Assembly (NCBI RefSeq): GCF_000758705.1
Contig: NZ_CP009287.1
Coordinates: forward strand, 3,534,001 to 3,598,000
Source: Paenibacillus graminis
Lineage (GTDB): Bacteria; Bacillota; Bacilli; Paenibacillales; Paenibacillaceae
Direction of reading: 5' to 3'
DNA: 64,000 nucleotides
Position numbers and translations under genes: made by a program. Of the stretch, positions 1 through 9,196 are shown piece after piece (positions within the stretch are counted from its first letter, which is position 1; each line of letters opens with the position of its first letter). The notes below the pieces were generated by a model. The model did no database searches. It saw only the letters and a program-made list of their open reading frames with translations, and was not told the DNA's origin.

Positions 1-992
1 AGCTTGAGCAAGAAATTATAGGTACCTACGAGTACCGTTCGGATTATGTGGATGCAGGCGGTTTCTCCAAGTTTCAGGAGGGGATGAAGGTGCTTTTAGC
101 TGAAGGGTATCTAACCCCGCTTATCCGGCCAAAGAAATACAAGTCTTCTGCTCTGGATGAAGTCTATTGGCTGGCTGAAACTGCGTCCACTACGGAAGGC
201 TGGAACAGGGCTTCCATGCTGCGGGTATTGGCTGCGCATCCGCTGAAGATTAACTACTATATGAACCATCCCGCAGAGCAGACTGCACAAATATGGGAAT
301 ACATAGAGCGGATATATACTTTTCTGCAGTCCGCAGGAGAACGGGAAATCATCACCCGGGAAGAACGCTCACTAGAGCTGTTCGGCGATGAGAAGTTTCT
401 GTCCGGGAAAGAAGGCATGCAGCTCTTAACGAGATTGGGCATTACATTGGAGAACCTTAAGGCAGTGACCGTGCGGGAGCACTTTGAGTATTATCCGGAG
501 CCCTTGCAGTCTGTACGTTCTATCCTGATTTCGGAGAATCATTCTTTTTATGACTCTGCCAAAAGACTGATCAAAGCAGGCAAATCCGTTTGCGGCTTGC
601 AGCCGGATATGCTGATTTACGGTGAAGGCTGGAAGATCGCCAGCAGCTTAATGTTTCTTGAAGAACTGGATGTGGACCCCGTTGGAGCTTCCATCTTCTA
701 TGTTGGCGATTTGGACAAGGCGGGCTGGGATATTTACGGAAATCTGAAGCTCAGCTATCCGCACTTCAAGCTGAACCTGGCGCTCACAGTTTATGAATAC
801 ATGGTCGATGTTGCAAAACAAACATACCCTTATGCAAACGAACAGAAATGTACCGCGTCCCACTTAGAGCTTGTGCTGCAGGAGTTGTCTGCGGTCCCCC
901 GTCTGAAGCTGTGTATCGAGAAATTGCTTGAAGTGAACAACAGGATTCCCCAGGAAGTCCTAAACTACGAAGTGATGGCGAGGTTGGCGTAA
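1..992 (+). CDS. jetD: Wadjet JetD-like topoisomerase-VI/Toprim nuclease subunit (5' partial)
   Basis: The reading frame is open from base 3 with no stop before the first candidate start (GTG at 48), so the gene probably begins upstream of the window. The visible part is about 329 residues. Counting from the GTG at 48, near residue 190 there is a Toprim-like core: a Glu in LIYGEGWK, a hydrophobic strand, then GDLDKAGWDI with a DxD pair. Toprim domains use such Glu and Asp residues to bind metal and cleave DNA. Family knowledge: JetD is the DNA-cleaving subunit of Wadjet, which acts with an SMC-kleisin-KITE complex against circular plasmids. It is followed at 3 bp by jetA, so the four genes form an operon in the order D-A-B-C. 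That order differs from the A-B-C-D order of type I and suggests type II or III; the type is inferred. Confidence 0.8.
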   Translation, partial: LEQEIIGTYEYRSDYVDAGGFSKFQEGMKVLLAEGYLTPLIRPKKYKSSALDEVYWLAETASTTEGWNRASMLRVLAAHPLKINYYMNHPAEQTAQIWEYIERIYTFLQSAGEREIITREERSLELFGDEKFLSGKEGMQLLTRLGITLENLKAVTVREHFEYYPEPLQSVRSILISENHSFYDSAKRLIKAGKSVCGLQPDMLIYGEGWKIASSLMFLEELDVDPVGASIFYVGDLDKAGWDIYGNLKLSYPHFKLNLALTVYEYMVDVAKQTYPYANEQKCTASHLELVLQELSAVPRLKLCIEKLLEVNNRIPQEVLNYEVMARLA

Positions 993-995
993 AGC

Positions 996-2504
996 ATGAA
1001 TTGGAGTGACTTTGGAGAACGGAATCAACGGCTTAACCCTTTATGGACTCTGGGGGCAGGCATGAATCTCGGCGAGCTGCAGCCTTATAAGGAGATGATA
1101 GCGCTCAGTGTGCTGCTTCAGGTCTATTATCTGGAGCTGGAGTCCAACGAGCAGAGGGCCAGGGAAGATATTGTGGAGCTGGCCTGGAGTTCACTGGAAC
1201 GGTTCAATATTACGAAGCTTGGCACTGCCGAATCTGTGGAGCGGCTGGTGGACGGTCTGCTGTGGAGCGGAAGCGGAGGGGATTTTGAAGCCTACTATTA
1301 TGATGATCTGTCCCGGCAGATGGCCGTGCAGAAATATAAATATTTTACGGTGGACGAGGATGCTACACGCACCAGCTGGGAGGAGAGCGGGAGAACCGTC
1401 TACCGGCTGTCGGAATATGCCATGGAGCTGATCTTCATGAGCCATGAGATTATTGAAGAATTTCAGATCAGCATCAAGCTGCTGGAAATTCAGATGCACA
1501 TCAAGCATGGACGGGTCACACGGGCGATGCAGGATGTGGGCGAGCTGATCTCACGGGTGCGGAAGATGACACAGCAGCAGCAGGAATACCGCAATGCGCT
1601 GCGCCGCAATCCCAAGCATATGTTCAGTGAATACGGTGTGCTGCGGCATCGGCGCCTGGAGGAAATTCACCTGCAATTTGACGAAGAGCGCAGGCATTTC
1701 GATAACATCCATCGTTCGCTGGCCCGGCTCGCCAATGATGAGAAGGATGTGATCGACTTCAATGAGCTGCGCCAGCTCTCGGAGAGGGTGGAGCTGTCCA
1801 GACGGGTGCATGATGAGCTGGCTGAGGTGGTGCTGAGCATCTTTGAGGCGGAGACGAATCTGCGGCTGAATTTCCCTGAGCTATTCTGGGGAGCCGGGGG
1901 CTTTAATTTCCGCACCCATATCTGGGAGGAATGGGTGAAGTCCGAAGGGCTGCCGGATGCGGACAGTCTGGAACTGCTGATCGGCGGGCTGTTCACGCCC
2001 AGCCAGGATTTTATCTATCCGCTGGCTTGGGCTTGGGAGGAGCAGGAGGCCGGCTTTTTGCCCGAAGATGTTTTAGACGAGCCGGACGAAGCCGGTGAAG
2101 AAGAGAGTATCCCATATACACCCAAGTCTATTCCCTGGGCAAAAGTTTCCGAGCTGTGGCTGCCTGTTTTTAAAGGACTGGCGGAAGAAGGAAGCTTTAC
2201 CTTTGGCGCAGAAGCATTTACAGAAGAGGAACAGCGCAAATGGTCGGGTACTCCGGATGCGGTTGATCTGTGGGCGCAGTTTTTTCACACGGAAATTACT
2301 GTGCAGGCGCAGGACGCCGACAGCCAGAGCGGGGCGGCAGATGAATGCCAGACATTAATCCGGCATCTGCTGGCGGCAAATCCGGAGCTTACGGTTCTGT
2401 GCGGCAAGGTCCTGCGCACAACGATTCAAGGCAGCCATCGCCGAAACGTCTCCTGGCCCGGTCTGGAAATGAGTCCTTATACCATAACTATCGTAGAGAG
2501 GTGA
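996..2504 (+). CDS. jetA: Wadjet JetA-like kleisin-type subunit
   Basis: This 502-residue soluble protein is the second gene of the Wadjet-like operon. It is largely alpha-helical and charged, with helical stretches around residues 150-290 and an acidic linker near residues 350-370 (EEQEAGFLPEDVLDEPDEAGEEE) ahead of a C-terminal domain. No enzymatic motif is seen, which suits a kleisin that bridges the SMC heads. The assignment rests on position between a Toprim nuclease gene and KITE/SMC genes, and on overall resemblance to the JetA family as I remember it. The start ATG lies 3 bp after the jetD stop, with only a weak GAGG upstream, which suggests translational coupling. The function in plasmid restriction is inferred from the operon. 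Confidence 0.75.
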   Translation: MNWSDFGERNQRLNPLWTLGAGMNLGELQPYKEMIALSVLLQVYYLELESNEQRAREDIVELAWSSLERFNITKLGTAESVERLVDGLLWSGSGGDFEAYYYDDLSRQMAVQKYKYFTVDEDATRTSWEESGRTVYRLSEYAMELIFMSHEIIEEFQISIKLLEIQMHIKHGRVTRAMQDVGELISRVRKMTQQQQEYRNALRRNPKHMFSEYGVLRHRRLEEIHLQFDEERRHFDNIHRSLARLANDEKDVIDFNELRQLSERVELSRRVHDELAEVVLSIFEAETNLRLNFPELFWGAGGFNFRTHIWEEWVKSEGLPDADSLELLIGGLFTPSQDFIYPLAWAWEEQEAGFLPEDVLDEPDEAGEEESIPYTPKSIPWAKVSELWLPVFKGLAEEGSFTFGAEAFTEEEQRKWSGTPDAVDLWAQFFHTEITVQAQDADSQSGAADECQTLIRHLLAANPELTVLCGKVLRTTIQGSHRRNVSWPGLEMSPYTITIVER

Positions 2505-2515
2505 GATGATTCAGC

Positions 2516-3274
2516 ATGAACTATTCGCTAGAACAATTACAGCAGGCTTCGCGGCTGTTTTTTGACCTGCTGCGCCGGAAGGTGATTTCGCTGGATGATC
2601 CCGCAGCCGCAGAATGCCTTCAGGACAACGGAGCTTATGACGCCCTGCAGTACATGGCCAAAGAAGGAGGCTGCCGGATAATGAATTCGGGGCACCGCCT
2701 GCACCTGCTGGTCAATCCGCTGGGCTCGGGTTTTGCCAGCAACTTCACGCAACTCAGGAACAAATATTCACGGATTGAACGAAAAACCCATTTACATATC
2801 ATCAACATCATTATTCTGGTGTTCCTGGCTGAGATGGACCAGGATGAGCACCATTTCAAGCCGGGTCAGGACAGCATGTCCTATATTCAAATCTCCGATC
2901 AGGTATCCTCGCTGTTTCAGGCATGGATCGAAATGGACAGCGAGGGCGGATTCAGCAGGCAGTGGCGCCTGGACATCCAGGCGATGCACAAGGTCTGGAC
3001 CAGCCTCTACATGCAGACCAAAAGCCAGGAGGAAGCCGATTCTCTAAGCAGAGGAGCGAGCTCCCGGATCGGGTTGATTCATGAGGGCATGAAGCTGCTG
3101 GAGGAGGAGCATCTGGTCTTCATCTCGGAGAACGAGAAGCGGATTTTCCCCCGTGAAGAATTATATGAAAGAATGCGTTATCTGTACCATGATGTTGACC
3201 GTTATAAGGAACTGAAGGCACTGATCGGGCGCACTTTGACGGAGAAGGAGGGGGAAGCCCATGCCGCGCATTGA
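2516..3274 (+). CDS. jetB: Wadjet JetB-like (DUF6063/KITE-type) subunit
   Basis: This 252-residue protein has no membrane segment. The N-terminal part (residues 1-75) and the C-terminal part (residues 190-245) look like winged-helix pairs, as expected for KITE/MukE-like proteins that bind the kleisin and help load DNA. It starts at ATG 2516 behind a good GAGGTGAG ribosome site, 11 bp after jetA. Its end overlaps the start of jetC by 14 bp, so the two are probably translationally coupled. Naming is by gene order and general character; the individual fold cannot be proved from sequence alone. Confidence 0.75.
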   Translation: MNYSLEQLQQASRLFFDLLRRKVISLDDPAAAECLQDNGAYDALQYMAKEGGCRIMNSGHRLHLLVNPLGSGFASNFTQLRNKYSRIERKTHLHIINIIILVFLAEMDQDEHHFKPGQDSMSYIQISDQVSSLFQAWIEMDSEGGFSRQWRLDIQAMHKVWTSLYMQTKSQEEADSLSRGASSRIGLIHEGMKLLEEEHLVFISENEKRIFPREELYERMRYLYHDVDRYKELKALIGRTLTEKEGEAHAAH

Positions 3275-6200
3275 GCGGATTCGGATTGCCGGACTTAAAT
3301 ATGAGAAGATGCTCAAAAAATATGATGATATGGTTCTGGACCTCAGCAATGAGGAAGGGCCGGCCAACACGCTGATTACCCTGATGAACGGCGGCGGCAA
3401 GGGTGTACTGCTGCAATCGATTTTCCAGCTGCTGATTCCGAAAGCGGCCTGGGGCAAGGACAATGAGAATCAGGTTGAGGCTTTTTTCCATAATCACAAA
3501 AAACAGCTCAAGCCCTATACCTTTCACGTGGCCATTGAATGGCGGCTCGATAATAACGACCGCAATGAGTACATGACCACCGGTATCGCGATGACGGCCC
3601 ACAGCTCTGTAGACCAGCTTGAGATCAAGGTCGATTATCTGCTCTATGCACTGCTGGACTATGAGGAACATGCTGAGCTTACACTTTCCACATTGCCGCT
3701 CTATGACATCGATGCCGGTGGTCCCGTGAGTTTCGAGAGCATTCAACAGTTCGTACGGGACCACCGGGGAGAAATGGCCTCCTTCGGAAGCCACAGCTCG
3801 GATCTCAAAAAATACTATAATTTCCTCGCGGAACGGGATATCCATATCGGCGAGTGGCGCAACATGCGGCGGATTAACGGTGAAGAGGGTGGAATTAAGG
3901 GCTATTTTCAGAAAAATGATGCCTTTACGAACCAGAATCTGTTCGAGAAGCTTATTATTCCCGAGATCGGCACCAGCCTGAACGAAGGCCTGCCTGAGCA
4001 GGAAGGCTCGCTCCAGAAAATGTTTATGGACGCGGCGACCGTTGCGCAGAGACTGCCGATGCTGGAGCAGCGCGAGAAGGCTTTTGCCGAGTTTACCGTG
4101 CTGGCTGCGCCGCTGCATGAGCTGGTGAAGCAGGGGACGGAAGCGGACCTTCGTTATCGCGAAACGGAGCTGCTGGGGCGGCAAATGTACACCGTGATCC
4201 ATGACGAGCTGAAGACAGCCGAAGAGGGGCGCCGCAAAAAAGCAGACGAGCTGGTTCAGCTCCATCAGGAGGCCCGGCAGCTGCGTTTTGAAGCGGATAA
4301 CCTGAATTACCTGCGCAGCAAAGAGGAGGCCGACCGGAAGCAGGAGGATTTCAACAAGATAAGCGATAATCAGAGCCGTGCCCGCCAGCGTCTGGAAGAT
4401 TCGAAAGCGAAGGAAAAAGAGCTGGAGGTGGCCCATTATCTGGCCCGGCGGAAGCTTCAGCTCCGCCAGATGGAGCAGTGGCAGAAGGAGATTGAAGCCA
4501 TCGAAGGGTCGCTTGAAATGAAGGAGCGCCAAGAGGTGGTGCAAGCTGCGAAGGAAGAGCTGCGCCAGCAGTGGGAGCAAGTGTCCAGGCTGTGGGAGGG
4601 GCAGATTTCGGCGTTCAGCCGCCGCCAGCAATCCTTGAGCGCAGAAGAAGCTGCCCGCCGCAAGGAACGCGAAAGCTGTCTGCTGGAGCTGGGCGGCCTG
4701 GACAGCCGGATTCACGAGCTGACCGCCTCCATCCGCCAATACACGGAAGCGCTCGGGGCATTTGCCTCCCGCCATGGGCAGGAAGCTGCCCATTCACCGG
4801 CTGCATCGCTTCAGCGGGCCATCGCTGCTGCCAGAGGTTTCGCCGAGAATATCGTTACGCTGAATGAACGGCGCAAGGCTGCAGACGAGGAGCACTTCAA
4901 GCTGCATACGAAGCATACTCAGGCCAGCGGGAAACTCCTTGCCCATGAGCAGCAGGAGCGGGAGCTGCAGGAACAGTTGGATAACCAGCTGAACCGGGAA
5001 TCACAGCTCTGGTCACAGCTGGTCGTGCTGCTGGAACTGTATAATGAGCATAACGAGCTGGGCGCTACGGGCTTGTTCGAAGCAAAAGCTGCTGTGCAGG
5101 AGCGCTTCATCCGCAGGCTGGACGAAGCTGAGCTGCAGACCAAACGGCTCAGAAGAGATTATTATCATCAATTGCTGGATGTTGAGCTCCAGCATGAAAC
5201 CTATTGGCTGCCGAACAGCGACCTGTTGAAAGTGCAGGACCGGCTCGATGCGCTGAAGATCAGCTCGATGCTGGGCAGCGCCTTTCTGAACGATCAGCCT
5301 TATCTGATCCGTGAGGAAGAGCTGGACCGGCATCCGCTGCTGCCTTACGGCCTTATTGTCACGGAGAAAGAGGCTGCCAAGCTGCAGCCTGGAATGCTGA
5401 AGGATCTGCTGCTCAAATCAGCAGTCCCGGTCTTCATCCGCGAGCAGATGGCGCAGCCGGCGGAGCAGCCTTTTCTGCTGCTGGGCGGACAAGGCCCGCA
5501 GATGGTGCTGCAGCCGGACCTTTTTCTGGAGTGGAAGCAGGGGATCTCTGCAAGACTCAAGGAGCAGGAAGCGGAGCTGCAGGATGCGGAGGGATATCTG
5601 GCCAAGCTGAAATCCGCAAGGCAGGAGTATGAGCGCTTGTTCCAGAATGAGCATTCGGTTAGCCTCAAGGGCAAGCTGAAAGCTCTGAATAGCTTGCAGA
5701 ACGAGCTGCGCACAAGCTTGGGTGAACTTAACACAGAAATAAATGAAAACGCAGCTGCAATAGGTGTGATAGTGCGGGAAATCTCCGAATGTGAAGCCGG
5801 CAAAGCGGAGCAGGACGAGAAAGCGGCAGCACTGCGTGAGTGGAATGAAAGGACCCAAAAACAAGAACAGGACTATAAAGACAAGCAGAAGGCGGTTGAC
5901 CGCAAAAGCGAGCTGAATAAAGAAATTACAGGCAAGGAACAGCAGCTCGCACAGTTGAAGGCTGAATTGGACAGCACCTCCCTGGAACGGGAAAAATGGG
6001 TTGGAGATACCCGGTATTCCTTGTTCCCAAGGCTGCAAGTCTGGTTTCCTGAGCTTGTCTTCCCGGCCGGACTACAGGCTTCCTCAACCGGACATGCAGA
6101 GGATCAGCCGGAGTTCCCCCTTGATGCTTCCATTCAGGACAAGCTCCTTCAGACCCTAAGTACTCTGGAGAGCCTTCAGCATTCCCTGAGCCGCAATGAG

Positions 6201-7757
6201 CTGGAAATCCGCACAAGGGCCGCACAGATCAAAGCAACGGCTGAACAGCTGGCCGAGCTTGAAGCAGCCGTGCAGCAGATCGAGGCGAATTGGCGCAATG
6301 TGCGTGAGCCGGGCGATACGCCTGACTCGATCATGGCAGCCAGAACGCGGCAGAAGAGCGACACAGGAATGCTGGACGAGGACTATCAGCTTGTCCGGGA
6401 TTCCTTCGTCCGCTGTCAGACGGAGCTGGACAATCTGCAGAAGCAGCTGGCCAAAGCAGAGAAGTCAATCAAGGAAAAGCATGAACGGGCTGTGGAGCTC
6501 TGGAATGAACCGCTGGACCCGAAGGAGGAAGAAATCCGGGAACGGTCCCGCGAGAATGAGTATGCGCTGAACGGCTGCAAGCAGACCCTGGCTTCACTGG
6601 ACCAGTGGCTTCAGACACTCGCCAGCCAGAGCAAAGTCATGGAAACCCATGTGGAAGGGCGTCTGCAGCTGCGTGACATTCCTGAAGAGGTGCAGCTGCG
6701 CACAAGAGAGGCCTGCGAGCAAGCGGTGGCAGAGTGGCTGCTGCGCAGCAAGGAAAGCCGCAGTGAACGGAGCGAAATTTCACGCAAAGTCAAGGAAGAG
6801 AAAACCTCACTCAGCGGCAGGATTGCCAAGAGCGGCTGGAATACCGAGCTGGAAACCAAGATCCAGGAACGGCTGAACACCGTGCATTGGGAGGACTTCT
6901 CCATTGCGCTGCAGGTGCTGGACTCGATGCTCCAGAGCTCACAGGATCAGATTGAGAGCATCCGCAGCGATAAGGAAGGTATGGAGCTGTCCCGTAAAAT
7001 GTGGGTTGGACGGGCGGCTAAGCGGGTAGTGCAGATCGTTGACATTTTGAAGCGCATGGAGCGCCGGATGATGATCCACAACGAGAATGGCCATGCGTTC
7101 CCGCTGGTGCGTTTGAATTACAAAAACATCAATGTGCCCAAGACCACCGAAGATATCGAACCGCTGGTGAGCGATTACTTCAACCGCTGCATTAGCAGCC
7201 TCCTGGAGAAATTCCCCAAGATTGAACAGGCGCCGGCAGCGGCGGTAAGGGATCTGATCAGCGACGGCAAGATTGTCTACGCTGCCCTGCAGAACCGCTT
7301 CCCGGTCTTGCAGGTCTATAAGCCGGTGACGGAGAATTATTTCCTCTATGCCGCTCCGGAAGAGTATCACTACTCGGATTGGGAAGTCATCAACCGCGGA
7401 GCTTTGGATGAAGCGGTCGGCAGCGGCGGACAGCGCCAGTCGGTCCAGCTGCTGGTGGCGATGATGATCATGACCCATAAGCGGGTCAACCGCGAGAATA
7501 AAGGCTGGACGGTCTTTTTATATGACAATCCGTTCGGTGAAATGGTCTCCAATAACGTGCTTGATCCGGTATTTGAAATCTCCAAGGCACTGCGGTTCCA
7601 GTGGCTGATCGTTACACCGCCGGAGCTGGTGAAAAATGATGTCAGCGTCCGCTTCGGCGTCTACTGGCAGCTTTATTTTGGCGGTGAAAAGGGCGACATG
7701 CTGGAATCCACGCTCATTAAAGGCGGACGCAAGCTGATTCCGGCCTCCTTGTTCTGA
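3261..7757 (+). CDS. jetC: Wadjet JetC-like SMC/MukB-type ATPase
   Basis: This 1498-residue protein has the SMC plan: an N-terminal P-loop half (residues 36-50), a long charged, Gln/Glu/Lys-rich coiled coil from roughly 290 to 1290 with a hinge-like globular break near 640-760, and a C-terminal half with an ABC signature (VGSGGQRQS, about residue 1386) and Walker B (FLYDNPFGE, Asp near 1422). It should power DNA loop extrusion that presents plasmid DNA to JetD. Two motifs are unusual: the P-loop reads MNGGGKGV, with Gly where Ser/Thr normally follows Lys, and Walker B has Asn where the catalytic Glu normally follows Asp. These may be subtype traits or reduced catalysis. A strong AAGGAGGGGGA site precedes ATG 3261, and jetB overlaps by 14 bp. 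Confidence 0.85.
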   Translation: MPRIERIRIAGLKYEKMLKKYDDMVLDLSNEEGPANTLITLMNGGGKGVLLQSIFQLLIPKAAWGKDNENQVEAFFHNHKKQLKPYTFHVAIEWRLDNNDRNEYMTTGIAMTAHSSVDQLEIKVDYLLYALLDYEEHAELTLSTLPLYDIDAGGPVSFESIQQFVRDHRGEMASFGSHSSDLKKYYNFLAERDIHIGEWRNMRRINGEEGGIKGYFQKNDAFTNQNLFEKLIIPEIGTSLNEGLPEQEGSLQKMFMDAATVAQRLPMLEQREKAFAEFTVLAAPLHELVKQGTEADLRYRETELLGRQMYTVIHDELKTAEEGRRKKADELVQLHQEARQLRFEADNLNYLRSKEEADRKQEDFNKISDNQSRARQRLEDSKAKEKELEVAHYLARRKLQLRQMEQWQKEIEAIEGSLEMKERQEVVQAAKEELRQQWEQVSRLWEGQISAFSRRQQSLSAEEAARRKERESCLLELGGLDSRIHELTASIRQYTEALGAFASRHGQEAAHSPAASLQRAIAAARGFAENIVTLNERRKAADEEHFKLHTKHTQASGKLLAHEQQERELQEQLDNQLNRESQLWSQLVVLLELYNEHNELGATGLFEAKAAVQERFIRRLDEAELQTKRLRRDYYHQLLDVELQHETYWLPNSDLLKVQDRLDALKISSMLGSAFLNDQPYLIREEELDRHPLLPYGLIVTEKEAAKLQPGMLKDLLLKSAVPVFIREQMAQPAEQPFLLLGGQGPQMVLQPDLFLEWKQGISARLKEQEAELQDAEGYLAKLKSARQEYERLFQNEHSVSLKGKLKALNSLQNELRTSLGELNTEINENAAAIGVIVREISECEAGKAEQDEKAAALREWNERTQKQEQDYKDKQKAVDRKSELNKEITGKEQQLAQLKAELDSTSLEREKWVGDTRYSLFPRLQVWFPELVFPAGLQASSTGHAEDQPEFPLDASIQDKLLQTLSTLESLQHSLSRNELEIRTRAAQIKATAEQLAELEAAVQQIEANWRNVREPGDTPDSIMAARTRQKSDTGMLDEDYQLVRDSFVRCQTELDNLQKQLAKAEKSIKEKHERAVELWNEPLDPKEEEIRERSRENEYALNGCKQTLASLDQWLQTLASQSKVMETHVEGRLQLRDIPEEVQLRTREACEQAVAEWLLRSKESRSERSEISRKVKEEKTSLSGRIAKSGWNTELETKIQERLNTVHWEDFSIALQVLDSMLQSSQDQIESIRSDKEGMELSRKMWVGRAAKRVVQIVDILKRMERRMMIHNENGHAFPLVRLNYKNINVPKTTEDIEPLVSDYFNRCISSLLEKFPKIEQAPAAAVRDLISDGKIVYAALQNRFPVLQVYKPVTENYFLYAAPEEYHYSDWEVINRGALDEAVGSGGQRQSVQLLVAMMIMTHKRVNRENKGWTVFLYDNPFGEMVSNNVLDPVFEISKALRFQWLIVTPPELVKNDVSVRFGVYWQLYFGGEKGDMLESTLIKGGRKLIPASLF

Positions 7758-7822
7758 TTCTCAAATCATAATGATTGCAACTGATATAGAAGTTAGGTTT
7801 CTATGTCAAGCCTGGGGTACGT

Positions 7823-7979
7823 ATGAAAAAAAACTTTTAAATCGGCACTTATCGCCATGCTGCTCAGTGTACTGCTGCTGCCGTCGCTCAGCTTGGCCAA
7901 ACCCGCCGTTCCCAAACATACCGCTTCGTTTTATGTGAATGATTTTGCCAATGTCATTGACACGAAAACCGAGAATTAG
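7823..7979 (+). pseudogene. TPM-domain (YgcG-like) secreted protein, N-terminal remnant
   Basis: The ATG at 7823 is followed by a run of eight A. Removing one A restores a 51-codon frame with a clear signal peptide (MKKTFKSALIAMLLSVLLLP, then a Ser-Leu-Ala-Lys cleavage region) and the opening of a TPM domain, FYVNDFANVIDTKTEN. The frame then stops at 7977, exactly where a repeat cluster begins. Intact family members continue for 150 to 250 more residues. The gene is therefore dead: frameshifted in the A-run and cut off at the repeat. The A-run could in principle slip, but the downstream truncation argues against a functional switch. Confidence 0.75.
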
Positions 7980-8160
7980 TTGGAAAAAGGGAACTTATTT
8001 CCCCTCCAAATCAACAAATGGGAGATATAAGTGGAAAAAGGAAACTTAAATGGGTGATTTTACTCACTCAGGAGCGAAACGAGCTGAATTAGTGATCCTT
8101 TTTCCAACTTAGGCTACGGAGACCGGTGTCTGGGGCAAATTAATGATCCTTTTTCCACTT
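7975..8160. repeat. Inverted pair of 51-bp repeat dimers (TGGAAAAAGG family)
   Basis: Two direct copies begin TGGAAAAAGG at 7981 and 8032 (51 bp apart). Two inverted copies begin CCTTTTTCCA at 8097 and 8148 (also 51 bp apart). The two pairs face each other and could fold into a large imperfect hairpin. The unit interiors are diverged; the first contains GGGAA-CTTAT-TTCCC. The cluster starts at the point where the TPM gene is interrupted. Confidence 0.8.
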
Positions 8161-8213
8161 GGAATTGCCCATGGATTCATGCAGCGCCCTCCAGGCAATG
8201 CTAAACTGAAATT

Positions 8214-8262
8214 CAAAACGGCTGACTTATCCAATCAAGGACGCGCAGCCGTTTTGTTCTTT
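8214..8262 (+). terminator. Rho-independent terminator
   Basis: A perfect 11-bp stem (CAAAACGGCTG paired with CAGCCGTTTTG) is followed by a T-rich tail TTCTTTGTTTT. It is now orphaned, and probably served the gene whose remnants lie upstream, or jetC. Confidence 0.65.
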
Positions 8263-8299
8263 GTTTTGAAAACCATTTGCTGGGTGTGGACATCTCCAA

Positions 8300-8941
8300 G
8301 CTCATGGGGGGCAGGAGCAGCAGAAGGCGGCGCTGCGCCACAGGCACAGGAGGAAGGTCTGGCTGCGGACAAGAAGCTTAATAACAGACGACACCGAAAT
8401 GGAGTCGGTGGAAGAAGGGGGGCTGGACCTGCGCTGGTGCAGAAAAGCGAATCTCAAGGATGGAGAAACGAAGCAGCTTCCAGGCAGCAGCAAGCCGGCT
8501 ACGCTGGGCAGCATCATGGCGGATTTTGATACCGGAAAAGCGGATCAAAGCCTTGGCGGTAAAATCGCCGACGGCGCGAAGCTTCGTGCCAGCAATGCTA
8601 AAATGTGGTTTAACAGGCGGGGCAATCACTGCCGTCCTTTCGATGATTATGAATCTCATCACACTGTACCTGCAAGCAGATGCGATTAAAACCCTCGCCC
8701 AGACCTTAGTCCAAGCCTCTGATTATATTGGCACCTACCTGAGCCAGGGCAATATCGAGGTGCGGTAGTGAAGAAGACAGCGGGCGCAGGAGTCCAGGGC
8801 ATCAAGTGCCTGCTGAAATCCGGAGCCAAGCTGGCCTCCAGGAGCGGCAGCATGAACATCCGGCGTGATCAAGAGTCAGCAAAAAAGGCTCATGAAGGGC
8901 TGAAGTCCTGCTTGACCGGTTCTTCAGAAGCTTAAATTCAA
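8300..8941 (+). pseudogene. Decayed coding sequence of unknown family
   Basis: Coding-like stretches jump between frames with no single open frame. One frame (8399 onward) gives KPATLGSIMADFDTGKADQS then LGGKIADGAKLRASNAKM. A second frame continues from about 8612 as GLTGGAITAVLSMIMNLITL, a likely membrane helix, and closes at 8766 with NIEVR. A third runs from 8768 to 8935. No start with a ribosome site opens a full-length frame. I do not recognise the family; a toxin or surface protein is possible but unsupported. Several frameshifts are needed to join the pieces, so this is annotated as decay rather than as separate small genes. Confidence 0.4.
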
Positions 8942-9060
8942 GAAGTTTAAGCTGAAGCGTAAAGGTTAGCAAATCCGTCTTTTTGGCGAGATTAATCCCT
9001 AGGTGCGTTGGCAGACGGTACATTCGAAAAAGTTAATGGGAACCGGAGCATGGTCTTGCT

Positions 9061-9117
9061 GTAAAAATTGAAGATGAAAAACTAGTAGAAGTTGGGTATC
9101 AGGATATAGTTCTCTGA
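9061..9117 (+). pseudogene. C-terminal remnant of an unknown protein
   Basis: A short in-frame end, VKIEDEKLVEVGYQDIVL, stops at 9115-9117 and lies 79 bp before a good terminator at 9197. It reads like the tail of a lost gene whose upstream part is frame-broken. The evidence is thin. Confidence 0.25.
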
Positions 9118-9196
9118 GGGTTCATAAAAACGTAATAATTTAGAATTTGAATTTAAAACTTATTAGATTGTAATTGGAAGTATAAGAATTAATCAG

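Noticed and set aside
3120..4793. Long minus-strand open frame of 557 codons opposite jetB/jetC
   Set aside because: It is the antisense shadow of a GC-rich, Glu/Gln/Leu-rich coiled-coil gene, with low-complexity Leu/Gln/His content and no ribosome site or family resemblance.
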